NCBI GenBank assembly: GCA_020446425.1
Contig: JAGRES010000009.1
Span: 122,650 to 186,649, forward strand
DNA: 64,000 bases
Reading direction: 5' to 3'
Origin: Sphingobium sp.
GTDB lineage: Bacteria > Pseudomonadota > Alphaproteobacteria > Sphingomonadales > Sphingomonadaceae
This document shows positions 16,778-27,136 of the stretch, piece after piece (within the stretch, counting starts at the first letter, position 1; every line of letters starts with the position of its first letter). The notes beneath the pieces are model-generated. The model saw only the letters and a list, made by a program, of their open reading frames with translations. It was not told the DNA's origin and did no database searches. Made by a program: the position numbers and the translations under genes.

Positions 16778-17536
16778 CTATAAAGCTGCTTTGGGGATCC
16801 AGGCGCGTTCGCGATACCATTTGGTGACGACATATTTGACGCCGTCCTCAACCGGTTTTGCGCAATGCTGTGTATCGGGGTTGGGCGATCCGTCGGGAAG
16901 CAGGTTATCCCACAGGATGACGGTTCCCATGACCGGTGGTACCTTGAAACCCGCATTGACGAAGCTGGTCTCGCCGCCGCTTGCAACATCGGAGAGGTAG
17001 ATCATCGCGGTCCAGCACCGCTGGCCACCCTGCCGTTTCTGCTGTTCCCAGAAATCATAATTGACCGGAAAATAGTCGCAGTGCGGGCGATATTCCTGCC
17101 CCTTGGTGTAGCGCTGGCCCTGAATGGGTTCGCCATTTTCCTGTGCTATGCCCATAATGGCGGCCAGGCGCGTGTTCACTTCGCCGACAATTGCAGTGTC
17201 GTCGCCCATATGCGCGCTGTAACTGGTGCGGTATTCCGGTCCCTGCGTCCCTGAAAACAGCGTCGAAGGCTGCGCGTTTCGGTCGATAATCGTACAGAGC
17301 TGGGCGCATTCTTCCGGTGTCAGGAAATCGCGGCGGGCATATATTTCGACCTGCGGGCTCTCTATTCGTGTCACCATCGGATTGCGCGCCAGCTTGGCGC
17401 TGACCTTGCGGCATAATTTCGCGCGGTGCGGGGAGGGCCGGTCGCCGTCCCCCTCATTCGTCTCCGGCGCTGCCGTGCGCGAAAAGAGCTTGCGTAACAT
17501 GGAGTTGGCATAGCCCGGCTGCATGGCATGCCGCAA
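16778..17536 (-). CDS. 2-oxoglutarate/Fe(II) oxygenase, prolyl-4-hydroxylase type
   Basis: A 252-residue protein with a P4Hc-type double-stranded beta-helix. The iron ligands are His and Asp of 'EYRPHCDYF' and the distal His in 'NPDTQHCAKPV'. The Lys in 'VEDGVKYVVTKWYRE' should bind the 2-oxoglutarate carboxylate. 'SGGETSFVNAGFKVPPVMG' is also typical. All catalytic residues are present. It would hydroxylate a protein or small-molecule substrate in the cytoplasm; no signal peptide is seen. Alternative starts are at ATG 17524 and 17500. It sits between two RcnB-like genes with a terminator-like hairpin upstream, so it is probably a separate unit. Confidence 0.85.
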   Translation of the reverse strand: MRHAMQPGYANSMLRKLFSRTAAPETNEGDGDRPSPHRAKLCRKVSAKLARNPMVTRIESPQVEIYARRDFLTPEECAQLCTIIDRNAQPSTLFSGTQGPEYRTSYSAHMGDDTAIVGEVNTRLAAIMGIAQENGEPIQGQRYTKGQEYRPHCDYFPVNYDFWEQQKRQGGQRCWTAMIYLSDVASGGETSFVNAGFKVPPVMGTVILWDNLLPDGSPNPDTQHCAKPVEDGVKYVVTKWYRERAWIPKAAL

Positions 17537-17544
17537 GCATGGCG

Positions 17545-17574
17545 AAAGCCCGAAGCCATGGAACTCCGGGCTTT
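17545..17574 (-). terminator. hairpin after RcnB-like gene 2
   Basis: AAAGCCCG and CGGGCTTT form a perfect 8-base-pair stem with a 14-base loop, 29 bases beyond the stop of the minus-strand RcnB-like gene and just before the 2OG-oxygenase start. The arm ends in TTT only, so termination may be partial. Confidence 0.5.
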
Positions 17575-17602
17575 CTATCAGGCAAGGGAGAGGGAAAGAG
17601 CG

Positions 17603-18571
17603 TTACCAGAAGAAGTCGTGTATAACGTCGACCACATAACCGGTACGGGTATCGACCAGCAGGGCATCGTCATAATAGCGCACCCAGCGCAGCGGGCCAT
17701 GGACGGGCGGCAGGCGATAATACCACGGATCGTTGATCCAGTAGCGACTGCCGTACAGGCCGCTCCACAAGGTTATGCCGATGGAGAAGCGGCGATAGCC
17801 ATAGTCCCAGCCATAAGGCACATAATAGCGCGGCGCGCGATACACATGGCGATGGCTGTTGCGATAGCGCTTCCAGTCATAGCGTTTGTCGCGCCGCCAG
17901 TCGTGGTTCCAGCGGGCATAGTCGCGGTGACGCTTGTCACGCCATGCATCTCTGTCGCGAGCATGATCGCGGTCGCGCCATTTGCGGTCGTCCCTGCGAT
18001 CCCGGTCATAACGGCGATCACTGTCTTTCCAGCGCTTATTGTCGCCGCTTTTCCAACGTGTCGAGCTGTCCCGGTCACGGTCCTTTGCAGATCGGTCTAC
18101 CCGGGAGTCGGCTGCTCTGGCGGTTCGGCCATTGTCGCCCTGCATCTTGGCGCGATATTCCTCAAGCCGGTCTATGCGGTTCGGTTTACGGTCCTCGCGC
18201 CGCTCGTCACGCCATTCACGCCGATTTTCGCGCTTTTCGACGCGCCAGTTCTGGCGGTCATCGCGCCGTTCCTCGCGTACTTGCTGACGGTTCGCGACAG
18301 GGATGCGTTGTTGCTCCTGCCGTTGCACCCTCGGGGCCTCACGTTGAGGCGCTGGTGTCGGTGTAGGTGTTGATGTGCTCTGACTGCGCTGCTGAGAGCG
18401 CTCCCAACGGGTGCTGGATCGCTGAGCAGACCCGCCGCCGCGCTGAGACTGCGTCTGGTTCCATCGGCCATTGCGCTGATCATTGTCTCGCGCCATGGCA
18501 GTACTGGGAACCAAGCCCGCCAGCATCGTCGCTGTTACAAGCCCCGCGATCATCCTTTTCTTGCTCATCAT
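17603..18571 (-). CDS. RcnB-like periplasmic protein (paralogue 2, long charged linker)
   Basis: A 322-residue protein with a signal peptide (MMSKKRMIAGLVTATMLAGL then a cleavage region near 'STAMA'). An extremely Arg/Asp/Gln-rich low-complexity stretch of about 170 residues follows, then a Tyr-rich RcnB-type C-terminus ending 'GYVVDVIHDFFW'. The last ~45 residues align closely with paralogue 1 ('YWINDPWYYRLP' against 'YYVNDPWRYRLP'), so the two arose by duplication. The charged linker suggests a flexible, possibly envelope- or polyanion-binding protein. The start has AGAAAGG upstream. Function unknown; metal homeostasis is only the family's name-giver. Confidence 0.8.
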   Translation of the reverse strand: MMSKKRMIAGLVTATMLAGLVPSTAMARDNDQRNGRWNQTQSQRGGGSAQRSSTRWERSQQRSQSTSTPTPTPAPQREAPRVQRQEQQRIPVANRQQVREERRDDRQNWRVEKRENRREWRDERREDRKPNRIDRLEEYRAKMQGDNGRTARAADSRVDRSAKDRDRDSSTRWKSGDNKRWKDSDRRYDRDRRDDRKWRDRDHARDRDAWRDKRHRDYARWNHDWRRDKRYDWKRYRNSHRHVYRAPRYYVPYGWDYGYRRFSIGITLWSGLYGSRYWINDPWYYRLPPVHGPLRWVRYYDDALLVDTRTGYVVDVIHDFFW

Positions 18572-18699
18572 ATGCCTTTCTAGTGCGAGAGGGCATGAAT
18601 TTCACCTCTTGAAACACAGATTAGGCGATTCGAAGTGACCCATTTCTGAACTGCGGGTTCATGCAGCAGAAAGCTTCATGGGATCGGGGGAAGGGGGCT

Positions 18700-19236
18700 C
18701 TATGGCTTTTTGAGCGCAGGGACGGCGCTGGCGGCGTCTTCCGGGGTGATGCCGGGCGGCGGCGCGGCGGCGATGCGTTCGTCACCGTCCATGATCTTGC
18801 CCGCGCGGCGAATGGCGGCGCGAATGCGCGGATAGGTACCGCAACGGCAGATATTGGTGATCGCCTTGTCGATCTCCGCATCGCTGGGATGGCGGTTTTT
18901 GCTGAGCAGCACCGATGCCGCCATGATCATACCCGGCTGGCAATATCCGCATTGCACCACATTTTCTGCGGCCCAGGCCTGTTGCACCGGATGGCTTCTG
19001 TCCGGGGAAAGGGCCTCGATAGTGGTGACGAAACGCCCTTCGGCCTCGGCGATGGAAATCCGGCAGGAGCGTACGGCCTGACCGTCGATATTGACCGTGC
19101 ACGCGCCGCAATCGCCGGTGCCGCATCCATATTTGGCGCCGGTCAGGTTTGATGCGTCGCGCAGCGCCCACAGCAGAGGCGTGTCCGGGTCCATGCGATA
19201 TTGGACGGGCCGGTCGTTGACGGTCAGCTTAGTCAT
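18700..19236 (-). CDS. [2Fe-2S] subunit of a xanthine-oxidase-family dehydrogenase
   Basis: A 178-residue two-cluster iron-sulfur protein like the small subunits of isoquinoline, aldehyde or CO dehydrogenases. The plant-type cluster cysteines are in 'YGCGTGDCGACTVNIDGQ' with a later Cys in 'VRSCRIS'. The second cluster is in 'VVQCGYCQPGMIM' and 'TNICRCGTYPRIRAAI'. It would pass electrons from a molybdopterin large subunit. I chose ATG 19236, seven bases after AAAAGG. No molybdopterin subunit lies next to it: an RcnB-like gene follows and rpsU is divergent. Its partner must therefore be encoded elsewhere, or it is an orphan. Confidence 0.88.
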   Translation of the reverse strand: MTKLTVNDRPVQYRMDPDTPLLWALRDASNLTGAKYGCGTGDCGACTVNIDGQAVRSCRISIAEAEGRFVTTIEALSPDRSHPVQQAWAAENVVQCGYCQPGMIMAASVLLSKNRHPSDAEIDKAITNICRCGTYPRIRAAIRRAGKIMDGDERIAAAPPPGITPEDAASAVPALKKP

Positions 19237-19459
19237 GCACATGCCTTTTACAGTGCTGATGTACGGGGGGAAGCGGTTTTTCTGTGCCTGTTCGGGGCAT
19301 TTTGTCCGCTTTATGCTTGAATTTCGCATTTATCGTTGTTAGGGCGCGGCGATCACGGCGCGAGCTATGAGTTCGCGGCGACGCTTTTCTTTGTTTCATT
19401 GTGGTTGCGCATGTAGTGACTCATGCCACCGCGATTATGGATTGGAGTTGTACGGCCTT

Positions 19460-19666
19460 ATGCAAATCATCGTCCGCGACAATAATGTCGATCAGGCGCT
19501 TCGCGCGCTCAAGAAGAAGCTGCAGCGCGAAGGTGTCTATCGGGAGATGAAGCTGCGCCGTCACTATGAAAAGCCATCGGAAAAGCGCGCCCGCGAAAAG
19601 GCCGCTGCTGTTCGCCGCGCGCGCAAGCTGGAACGCAAGCGCATGGAACGCGACGGCGTCCGGTAA
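19460..19666 (+). CDS. rpsU: 30S ribosomal protein S21
   Basis: A 68-residue basic protein, [20 protein letters not shown] followed by '[20 protein letters not shown]', the standard S21 sequence. The start at 19460 is fixed by homology; the longer in-frame extension is not S21-like. The gene is followed 14 bases later by a clear intrinsic terminator, so it is probably monocistronic. Confidence 0.97.
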   Translation: MQIIVRDNNVDQALRALKKKLQREGVYREMKLRRHYEKPSEKRAREKAAAVRRARKLERKRMERDGVR

Positions 19667-19680
19667 ATTGATCTGATACG

Positions 19681-19713
19681 GGAGCGGGAGGATTTTCCGC
19701 TCCTTTGTTTTTG
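19681..19713 (+). terminator. rpsU terminator
   Basis: GGAGCGG (19681-19687) and CCGCTCC (19697-19703) form a 7-base-pair stem with a 9-base loop, followed by TTTGTTTTTG. It lies between rpsU and the FKBP gene and is a textbook intrinsic terminator. Confidence 0.85.
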
Positions 19714-19738
19714 TTTTCCAAACATTAGGGGCTGACTA

Positions 19739-20296
19739 ATGTCCGTTACCGCCGTTCCGCTTCGCCCGATCGCCAAGGGTTCGTTGATGCGTTTGTGGGT
19801 CGGCGTCGGCGCCGTGGCGCTGGCCGCAGCCGGTCTGGCCTGGGCCGGGCAGCAGGGGCTTGCTCCGTCTCCGTCTGCGTTCATGGCGGATAACGGCAAG
19901 GAACCGGGCATCGTTACGACTGCCAGCGGCCTGCAGTACAAGGTCATTCAGGCTGGTGACGGCGCGAGCCCGCAGGACAGCGACGTTGCGCTTGTGTCGT
20001 ATCGCGGCAGCCTGGTTGACGGCACGGTGTTCGATGAAAGCGAACAGACTGCCATGCCGATCGACAGCGTGGTGCCGGGTTTCGCCGAAGCGCTGAAACT
20101 GATGAAGAAGGGCGGCGAATATCAGCTCTTCATTCCGCCCGAGCTGGCCTATGGCGACAAGGTGCCTGAGGGCGGTCCTATTCCGCCGAACTCGGTGCTG
20201 ATCTTCAACCTGAAGCTTATTGATTTCAAATCGCGCGCCGAACTGATGCAGATGCACCAACAGATGCAGGCCGAAGTCGGACCAGCGGCAGAGTAA
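19739..20296 (+). CDS. FKBP-type peptidyl-prolyl isomerase, membrane-anchored
   Basis: A 185-residue protein. Residues ~17-41 are hydrophobic ('LWVGVGAVALAAAGLAWAG') and act as a signal anchor or signal peptide, placing the enzyme in the periplasm. The FKBP domain spans ~65-170: 'SGLQYKVIQAGDG', 'VSYRGSLVDGTVFDES', 'VVPGFAEALKLMKKGGEY', 'FIPPELAYGDK' and 'PIPPNSVLIFNLKLIDF'. It catalyses cis-trans isomerisation of prolyl bonds and probably helps fold envelope proteins. It starts after the rpsU terminator and is followed by a block of inverted repeats. Confidence 0.92.
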   Translation: MSVTAVPLRPIAKGSLMRLWVGVGAVALAAAGLAWAGQQGLAPSPSAFMADNGKEPGIVTTASGLQYKVIQAGDGASPQDSDVALVSYRGSLVDGTVFDESEQTAMPIDSVVPGFAEALKLMKKGGEYQLFIPPELAYGDKVPEGGPIPPNSVLIFNLKLIDFKSRAELMQMHQQMQAEVGPAAE

Positions 20297-20339
20297 GCGG
20301 CAACCGCTTTAGGTTTAGTTTGTCTGGATTGATGTAACT

Positions 20340-20445
20340 CCGTTCGGTTCGAACGGCCATCGAGCATGTCGAGATGGCCAGTCGAGAACGCATTTCTCGA
20401 CTTCGGTTCTCGATAAACTCGAACCTTCGCTCGAAACGAACGGTT
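20340..20445. repeat. cluster of intergenic inverted repeats (REP-like)
   Basis: The gap between the convergent FKBP and lepB genes is filled by short hairpins in series. CCGTTCG/CGAACGG is at 20340-20356, GGCCATC/GATGGCC at 20355-20379, and GTCGAGAA/TTCTCGAC at 20381-20401. A further CGAACGG near the right end can pair with the first arm. The TCGAGAA and GTTCGAA core words resemble the dispersed palindromic elements of sphingomonad genomes (from memory). It may also end transcription from both sides. Confidence 0.6.
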
Positions 20446-20464
20446 CTATTCGCCAAGACAGACT

Positions 20465-21361
20465 CTAAGGAGCGGGCGTCTCTACCCGTTCCGGGCGCAG
20501 GCTGGTGCCGCTCCTGCCGGAACGCAGCGACGTCCACCAGCTGACCGGGTTGAGGTTGGTCGTACCATCCACAGAGAAGGTGATGAATTCGGCGCGCCCG
20601 CCAATGGATTCGACCGGCACAGGGCCACCCAGCCCCTTGGAAATCCGCGCGACGCGGCTGTCGGCGCTGTTGTCGCGATTGTCACCCATCAGGAAGACAT
20701 GGCCCTTGGGAACCCGAATCGGGCCATACCAGTCGGTTTCGCGGCTACCGACGTCGATGATCCGGTAAGCGCGGCCATTAGGCAGAATTTCTTCCTTTAC
20801 CGGCAGTTGGCAATAGCGCTTGCCGTCTGCGCCGAAGGTTAGTGACCCAGGGAACTGGTCCGAAGGGCAGGGCGCGTTTTCGTCGACCGGCAGCATGAGC
20901 GGGGCGAGCGTGCGTTGCGGCACCGCGCTGCCGTTCAGGACTACCTGACCGTCGCGCAGCTCGATAATATCGCCAGGCAGGCCGATCACGCGCTTGATAT
21001 AATCGTCGCTGCTGTCCTGTGGTGTGACGATCACGATATCGCCGCGTTCCGGCAAGCGCCCGAACAGCCGCCCGGATATAAAGGGCAGCGGGTGAAAGCT
21101 GGGTGATACATAGGACCAGCCATAGGGATATTTGGATACGACGAGACGGTCGCCTTTCAGCAACACCGGCATCATTGATTCGGAAGGGATGTAAAATGGC
21201 TTGGCCACCAGCGAGTGAAAGCCCAGCACGGCCAGCAGCAGAACTGACAGGCTCTTGATCTCGCCCCACCAATCGACGCTGGATGCGCGGCCCACCGACT
21301 TCGACCGGCGTGCATCACTCACGCTTACAGCCCCTTGTGATGCAGTTGTCGTCTTGTCCAT
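20465..21361 (-). CDS. lepB: signal peptidase I
   Basis: A 298-residue type I signal peptidase that cleaves signal peptides from secreted proteins at the outer face of the inner membrane. A single hydrophobic segment lies at ~36-53. The catalytic Ser62 is in 'YIPSESMMPVLLKGD' and the general base Lys123 in 'DDYIKRVIGLPGD'. The C-terminal box 'VFLMGDNRDNSADSR' is intact. It is the last gene of the run pyrE-pdxJ-acpS-lepB on the minus strand, 21 bases after acpS. Confidence 0.96.
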   Translation of the reverse strand: MDKTTTASQGAVSVSDARRSKSVGRASSVDWWGEIKSLSVLLLAVLGFHSLVAKPFYIPSESMMPVLLKGDRLVVSKYPYGWSYVSPSFHPLPFISGRLFGRLPERGDIVIVTPQDSSDDYIKRVIGLPGDIIELRDGQVVLNGSAVPQRTLAPLMLPVDENAPCPSDQFPGSLTFGADGKRYCQLPVKEEILPNGRAYRIIDVGSRETDWYGPIRVPKGHVFLMGDNRDNSADSRVARISKGLGGPVPVESIGGRAEFITFSVDGTTNLNPVSWWTSLRSGRSGTSLRPERVETPAP

Positions 21362-21382
21362 ATATGCCGTTTCGCGCCCGGT

Positions 21383-21784
21383 TCACAGCGGCAGCGCTTC
21401 CAGTATGACGAATGCCTGCGCCCATGGATGATCGTCGGTGAGCGTAAGATGAACAGAAATGCGATGGCCCTCGGGCGTCATGACGGCGAGCCGCTGTGCC
21501 GCGCCGCCGGTCAGCGCCAGCGTCGGCGCGCCGGAGCGTGCGTTCACCACGCCGATGTCGCGCATGAACACGCCTGCCTTGAATCCGGTGCCGACTGCCT
21601 TGGAAAAAGCTTCCTTGGCGGCAAAGCGCTTGGCCAGCGTTTCGGCTTTTGTGTAAGGGCGGCTTGCGGCCTTGGCGCGCTCGATTTCGGTGAAAACGCG
21701 CTGCTCGAACCGCTCGCCATGACGCTCTAGCGTCTTGCGGATACGCTCGATACTGCACAGGTCAGAGCCCAGCCCGATGATCAT
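21383..21784 (-). CDS. acpS: holo-[acyl-carrier-protein] synthase
   Basis: A 133-residue phosphopantetheinyl transferase that activates ACP with the CoA-derived prosthetic group. The signature '[15 protein letters not shown]' supplies the metal-binding Asp, and '[18 protein letters not shown]' is the KEA block. The ATG overlaps the pdxJ stop (21781-21784), so translation is coupled. The pdxJ-acpS pairing is widespread in proteobacteria. Confidence 0.96.
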   Translation of the reverse strand: MIIGLGSDLCSIERIRKTLERHGERFEQRVFTEIERAKAASRPYTKAETLAKRFAAKEAFSKAVGTGFKAGVFMRDIGVVNARSGAPTLALTGGAAQRLAVMTPEGHRISVHLTLTDDHPWAQAFVILEALPL

Positions 21785-22527
21785 CGCACTTCATCCATCA
21801 GAGTACGCATACGCCGCACGCTCTCTTCCAGCCCAATGAAAATCGCCTCGCCGATAAGATAGTGGCCGATATTGAGCTCGCGCAGTTGCGGTATGGCGGC
21901 GATGGGCTGCACATTTTCATAGGTCAGGCCATGGCCGGCATGGGCTTCGATGCCATTCTTGGCGGCGAGCGCTGCTGCGTCCGCGATGCGTTTCAGCTCG
22001 GTTTCGACACCTGCGGCGTCGCCATCAAGGCCAAGATGCGCATAACGGCCCGTGTGCAGCTCCACCACCGGCGCGGCAAGGCGCATGGCGGCTTCTATCT
22101 GGCGCGCGTCCGGTTCGATGAAAAGAGACACGCGGATGCCTGCATCATTCAGCCTGCCGACGATGGGGGCGAGATGATTATGCTGGCCAGCAGCGTCGAG
22201 ACCGCCTTCGGTGGTGCGTTCCTCGCGCTTTTCCGGCACGATGCAGGCGGCATGCGGCTTGTGGCGCAGCGCGATCTCCAGCATTTCCTCGGTTGCCGCC
22301 ATCTCAAGGTTGAGCGGCAGGGTGGTCGCGGCCATGATACGTTTCAGGTCGTCGTCGCGAATATGGCGCCTGTCTTCCCTGAGGTGCGCCGTGATGCCGT
22401 CCCCGCCGACGCTGGCGACGATTTCCGCGGCACGTACCGGATCGGGATGATCGCCTCCCCGCGCATTGCGGATCGTCGCGACATGGTCGATATTGACGCC
22501 GAGACGAAGGGGAAGCGGTGCGCTCAC
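21781..22527 (-). CDS. pdxJ: pyridoxine 5'-phosphate synthase
   Basis: PdxJ condenses 3-amino-2-oxopropyl phosphate with deoxyxylulose 5-phosphate to make pyridoxine phosphate, the last step of the DXP-dependent vitamin B6 pathway. The 248-residue TIM-barrel protein begins '[20 protein letters not shown]', the family's signature. It also has '[17 protein letters not shown]', 'VELHTGRYA', '[13 protein letters not shown]' and '[14 protein letters not shown]'. It starts four bases after the pyrE stop and overlaps acpS. Confidence 0.97.
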   Translation of the reverse strand: MSAPLPLRLGVNIDHVATIRNARGGDHPDPVRAAEIVASVGGDGITAHLREDRRHIRDDDLKRIMAATTLPLNLEMAATEEMLEIALRHKPHAACIVPEKREERTTEGGLDAAGQHNHLAPIVGRLNDAGIRVSLFIEPDARQIEAAMRLAAPVVELHTGRYAHLGLDGDAAGVETELKRIADAAALAAKNGIEAHAGHGLTYENVQPIAAIPQLRELNIGHYLIGEAIFIGLEESVRRMRTLMDEVR

Positions 22528-22531
22528 CGTA

Positions 22532-23113
22532 TCAGCTTTTCCGGCTGCCTGGCTTTACGGCAGGGATCTTGGCCAGCTTCGCCGGGACTTTATCGGCGTC
22601 ATAGACCGGGAAATTGAGCGAGACCAGCGGATAGAATGGCACGCCAAGCTCCGCTTCGCCTGCCGAGCGGTCAACCAGCGCCGCTTCGGCAATAATGATG
22701 CCGCCCTCGGCCCGAACCGCGTCCATCGCCTGACGGGACGACAGGCCCGTGGTCACGACGTCTTCGACCATGAGTATTTTCTGCCCCGGCTGAATCGCGA
22801 ATCCGCGCCTCAAGGTGAACGTACCTTCCGGCCGCTCCAGAAACAGCGCATCGACACCAAGCGCGCGACCCATTTCATGGCCGATAATAACGCCGCCCAT
22901 GGCAGGCGACACAACCAGATCAATCTCGGAGCGTAGCTCGCGCGGCAGTTTCTGTGTCAACGCCAGCGCAAGCCGGCCTGCGCGTTCGGCGTTCATCAGC
23001 ACGCGTGCGCACTGGAGGTAATTGGCGCTGTGTTTCCCCGATGACAGGACGAAATGTCCCTCCAGAAGTGCTTCGGCAGCACGAAACTCGGCCAATATGT
23101 CTTCTTCGTTCAT
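22532..23113 (-). CDS. pyrE: orotate phosphoribosyltransferase
   Basis: PyrE forms orotidine 5'-phosphate from orotate and PRPP in pyrimidine synthesis. The 193-residue protein starts at ATG 23113 ([20 protein letters not shown]). The PRPP motif is '[17 protein letters not shown]'. '[17 protein letters not shown]' and '[20 protein letters not shown]' match the family. A longer frame to 23245 is not PyrE-like. The 193-base gap to the divergent oxidase operon should hold both promoters; no obvious leader hairpin was found. Confidence 0.95.
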   Translation of the reverse strand: MNEEDILAEFRAAEALLEGHFVLSSGKHSANYLQCARVLMNAERAGRLALALTQKLPRELRSEIDLVVSPAMGGVIIGHEMGRALGVDALFLERPEGTFTLRRGFAIQPGQKILMVEDVVTTGLSSRQAMDAVRAEGGIIIAEAALVDRSAGEAELGVPFYPLVSLNFPVYDADKVPAKLAKIPAVKPGSRKS

Positions 23114-23306
23114 TATCAAAAATTCCGTGTCCTGTTCGCAGCGCCAGATAAGGGGGTTATTCCCAGCTTGCAACCTTGAAGAAAAAGCATCTTTTGCGGC
23201 TTGAGGACAAGGGAAAGCATGCCTATAAGCCCGCGAGACAGCCATCCCGGTGCGGGGAAGCTCGGCCTATGGGTGGATTGATGGGGTACAGGGTATTGGG
23301 ACGCTT

Positions 23307-24299
23307 ATGAATATCATAAAATCCTTGGTTCTTGCGGGATTGCTGGCGGTTGCGCCTTCCATCGCCGTATCGCAAGGCGCATTGGCGCAGGAAGCTGCGG
23401 CGCCTGCTGCTGCTACGGTTGATTCGGCTACAGAAGCCGACGCGAATGCGACGGAGGAAGCCGTTGCGGCTCCCGCACGCATGAAGCCTACCGAGGGTAT
23501 CGGCATGCCGCGTCCCGCCGAGTTCGGCCTTCAGGAACAGTTCAGCCCGACCGGACGTCAGGCACGCTGGATCCACGACGCGCTGCTGCTGCCGATCATT
23601 ACGGTAATCTCGCTGTTCGTGCTGGCGCTGATGCTGTGGATTATGGTTCGCTATCGCCGCGCTGCCAATCCGGTGCCGTCCAAAACATCGCACAATACCT
23701 TGATCGAGATCATCTGGACCGTTGTACCGATCCTGATCCTCGTGGTTATCGCGGTTCCCTCGATTGGTCTGATCGCCGAGCAGTACAAGCCTGCTCCGAA
23801 GGATGCGCTGACGGTGAAGGTCACCGGTTATCAGTGGTATTGGGGCTATGAATATCCCGATCAGGGCATTTCGGAATATGTCTCGAACATCCTGCCGCCC
23901 GAAAAGGCGCTGGAAAATGGCGAGCCGAACCTGCTGGCCGTCGACAATCGCCTCGTTCTGCCGGCTGGCCGCCCGGTCAAGCTGATCATCACCGCTGCCG
24001 ATGTGATCCACAGCTTCGCTGTGCCGTCGCTCTGGTTCAAGATGGATGCCGTGCCGGGCCGCCTCAACGAAAAGACGGTCACTATCGAAAAGCCGGGTGT
24101 CTATTATGGCCAGTGCTCGGAGCTGTGCGGTGTGAAGCATGGTTTCATGCCGATCGCCATTGAGGCATTGCCGCCCGCTGAGTTCGACCAGTGGGTCCTG
24201 TCGCAGGGTGGAGAGCTCGCCGGTGAGCAGGCTGAAGCGCCTGCCGAAGCCGCCGCAGAGACAGCCGACGCGGCACCTGCCGCTAACGCTAAGATTTGA
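23307..24299 (+). CDS. ctaC: cytochrome c oxidase subunit II
   Basis: Subunit II of the aa3-type oxidase. The 330-residue precursor has a signal peptide (~1-28), two membrane segments (~92-114 and ~133-155) and a periplasmic CuA domain. CuA ligands are His235, Cys270, Glu272, Cys274, His278 and Met281, the last five in 'QCSELCGVKHGFM'. The aromatic electron-entry patch is 'GYQWYWGYEYPD'. An Ala/Glu-rich tail (~310-330) has no known role. There is no C-terminal cytochrome c domain, so electrons come from a separate cytochrome c. The start at 23307 gives the signal peptide. Confidence 0.96.
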   Translation: MNIIKSLVLAGLLAVAPSIAVSQGALAQEAAAPAAATVDSATEADANATEEAVAAPARMKPTEGIGMPRPAEFGLQEQFSPTGRQARWIHDALLLPIITVISLFVLALMLWIMVRYRRAANPVPSKTSHNTLIEIIWTVVPILILVVIAVPSIGLIAEQYKPAPKDALTVKVTGYQWYWGYEYPDQGISEYVSNILPPEKALENGEPNLLAVDNRLVLPAGRPVKLIITAADVIHSFAVPSLWFKMDAVPGRLNEKTVTIEKPGVYYGQCSELCGVKHGFMPIAIEALPPAEFDQWVLSQGGELAGEQAEAPAEAAAETADAAPAANAKI

Positions 24300-24302
24300 T
24301 AA

Positions 24303-25985
<1,683 letters not shown>

Positions 25986-26011
25986 GGCAACTTGAACGAT
26001 ACCTAATCCAG

Positions 26012-26036
26012 AGGCGGGCTTTCATGGCCCGCCTTT
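26012..26036 (+). terminator. hairpin between ctaD and ctaB
   Basis: AGGCGGGC (26012-26019) and GCCCGCCT (26027-26034) form a perfect 8-base-pair stem around a 7-base loop, followed by only a short TT. It probably reduces, rather than stops, read-through from the structural oxidase genes into the assembly genes. Confidence 0.6.
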
Positions 26037-26074
26037 GACGCATTTCTCCTCCAGCAAGGGGGATTGGACCGATT

Positions 26075-26983
26075 ATGACGACTGCAACGCTGAAACCGGC
26101 CTATACCGCCGCCGACTGGCGCGATTTTGTCGCGCTGACCAAGCCGCGCGTAATGACGCTGGTGGTGTTTACCGGCCTGTGTGGTTTGCTGATCGCGCCG
26201 GGGCATATCCATCCCGTTCTCGCTTTCACCGCGATCCTGTGTATCGCCATCGGGGCAGGCGCAGCGGCTGCGCTCAACCAATGGGTGGAGGCTGACAGCG
26301 ACAAGCTGATGAAACGGACGGCGAGCCGCCCGCTTCCCGCCGGGCGTATGGACAAGCAGTCGGCATTGCATTTCGGAGTGGGGCTAAGCTTTTTCTCGGT
26401 GCTGACGCTCGGGCTCGCCACCAACTGGTTCGCGGCCGCAGTACTCGCCGTGTCGATCCTCTTCTATGTGTTCGTCTATACCATCTGGCTGAAGCCGCGT
26501 ACGGCGCAGAATATAGTGATCGGCGGTGCTGCTGGCGCTTTTCCGCCGGTAATCGGGTGGGCCGCGGTGACGGGCGACATATCGGCGCTTCCCATTGCGC
26601 TTTTTTGCCTGATCTTTTTCTGGACCCCCCCGCATTTCTGGGCGCTCGCGCTCTATATTCGTCCTGATTATGCCAGCGCTGGTATTCCGATGCTGCCCGT
26701 GGTTGCGGGTGAGCGGGAAACGCGCCGCCAGATATGGGGCTATACCGCGATTATGGCGATGGCTGCTTTTGCGCCCGTCCTCCTGAAGCTGACAGGCATC
26801 GTGTACGGCACGGTGGCACTGCTTGCGACGGGTGTCTTTGTTTATATGGCTTTCCGGGTGTTTCGCAGCCAGCAGCTGGATCCGGCGCAAATGCGTGCGG
26901 AACGCAGCCTGTTCAAATATTCGATCCTCTATCTTTTCATCATGTTCGGAGCGGTCGTTGTCGACCGGTGGGTGATGGCATGA
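26075..26983 (+). CDS. ctaB: protohaem IX farnesyltransferase (haem O synthase)
   Basis: CtaB adds a farnesyl group to haem B, making haem O, the precursor of the haem A used by the oxidase. The 302-residue UbiA-superfamily membrane protein has the first Asp-rich motif region '[20 protein letters not shown]' and the later '[19 protein letters not shown]'. '[19 protein letters not shown]' is the usual N-terminus. About eight to nine membrane helices are expected. Its stop overlaps the start of a 49-residue gene (ATGA). Confidence 0.96.
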   Translation: MTTATLKPAYTAADWRDFVALTKPRVMTLVVFTGLCGLLIAPGHIHPVLAFTAILCIAIGAGAAAALNQWVEADSDKLMKRTASRPLPAGRMDKQSALHFGVGLSFFSVLTLGLATNWFAAAVLAVSILFYVFVYTIWLKPRTAQNIVIGGAAGAFPPVIGWAAVTGDISALPIALFCLIFFWTPPHFWALALYIRPDYASAGIPMLPVVAGERETRRQIWGYTAIMAMAAFAPVLLKLTGIVYGTVALLATGVFVYMAFRVFRSQQLDPAQMRAERSLFKYSILYLFIMFGAVVVDRWVMA

Positions 26984-27129
26984 CCGAGGGCGACAAGGAG
27001 GCAGACGTGCCGTTCGATCAGGACGCTATTCGTGCGCGGCAAAAAAGCCGTTCGCTTGTAATGGGCCTGATACTGGGCGCGCTCGTAGTGCTTTTCTACG
27101 CCATCGCAATCGCTAAGATGGTGGGATGA
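26980..27129 (+). CDS. 49-residue single-span protein of the oxidase operon
   Basis: A tiny gene between ctaB and ctaG, coupled to ctaB by an ATGA overlap and ending seven bases before ctaG. The product has a charged N-terminus (~1-23, with '[17 protein letters not shown]') and one membrane helix (~24-45, '[20 protein letters not shown]'). Small membrane proteins occur at this position in many alphaproteobacterial oxidase operons and are assumed to be assembly or accessory subunits (CoxF-like). No catalytic residue is visible. Confidence 0.8.
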   Translation: MTEGDKEADVPFDQDAIRARQKSRSLVMGLILGALVVLFYAIAIAKMVG

Positions 27130-27136
27130 GCGGGCA

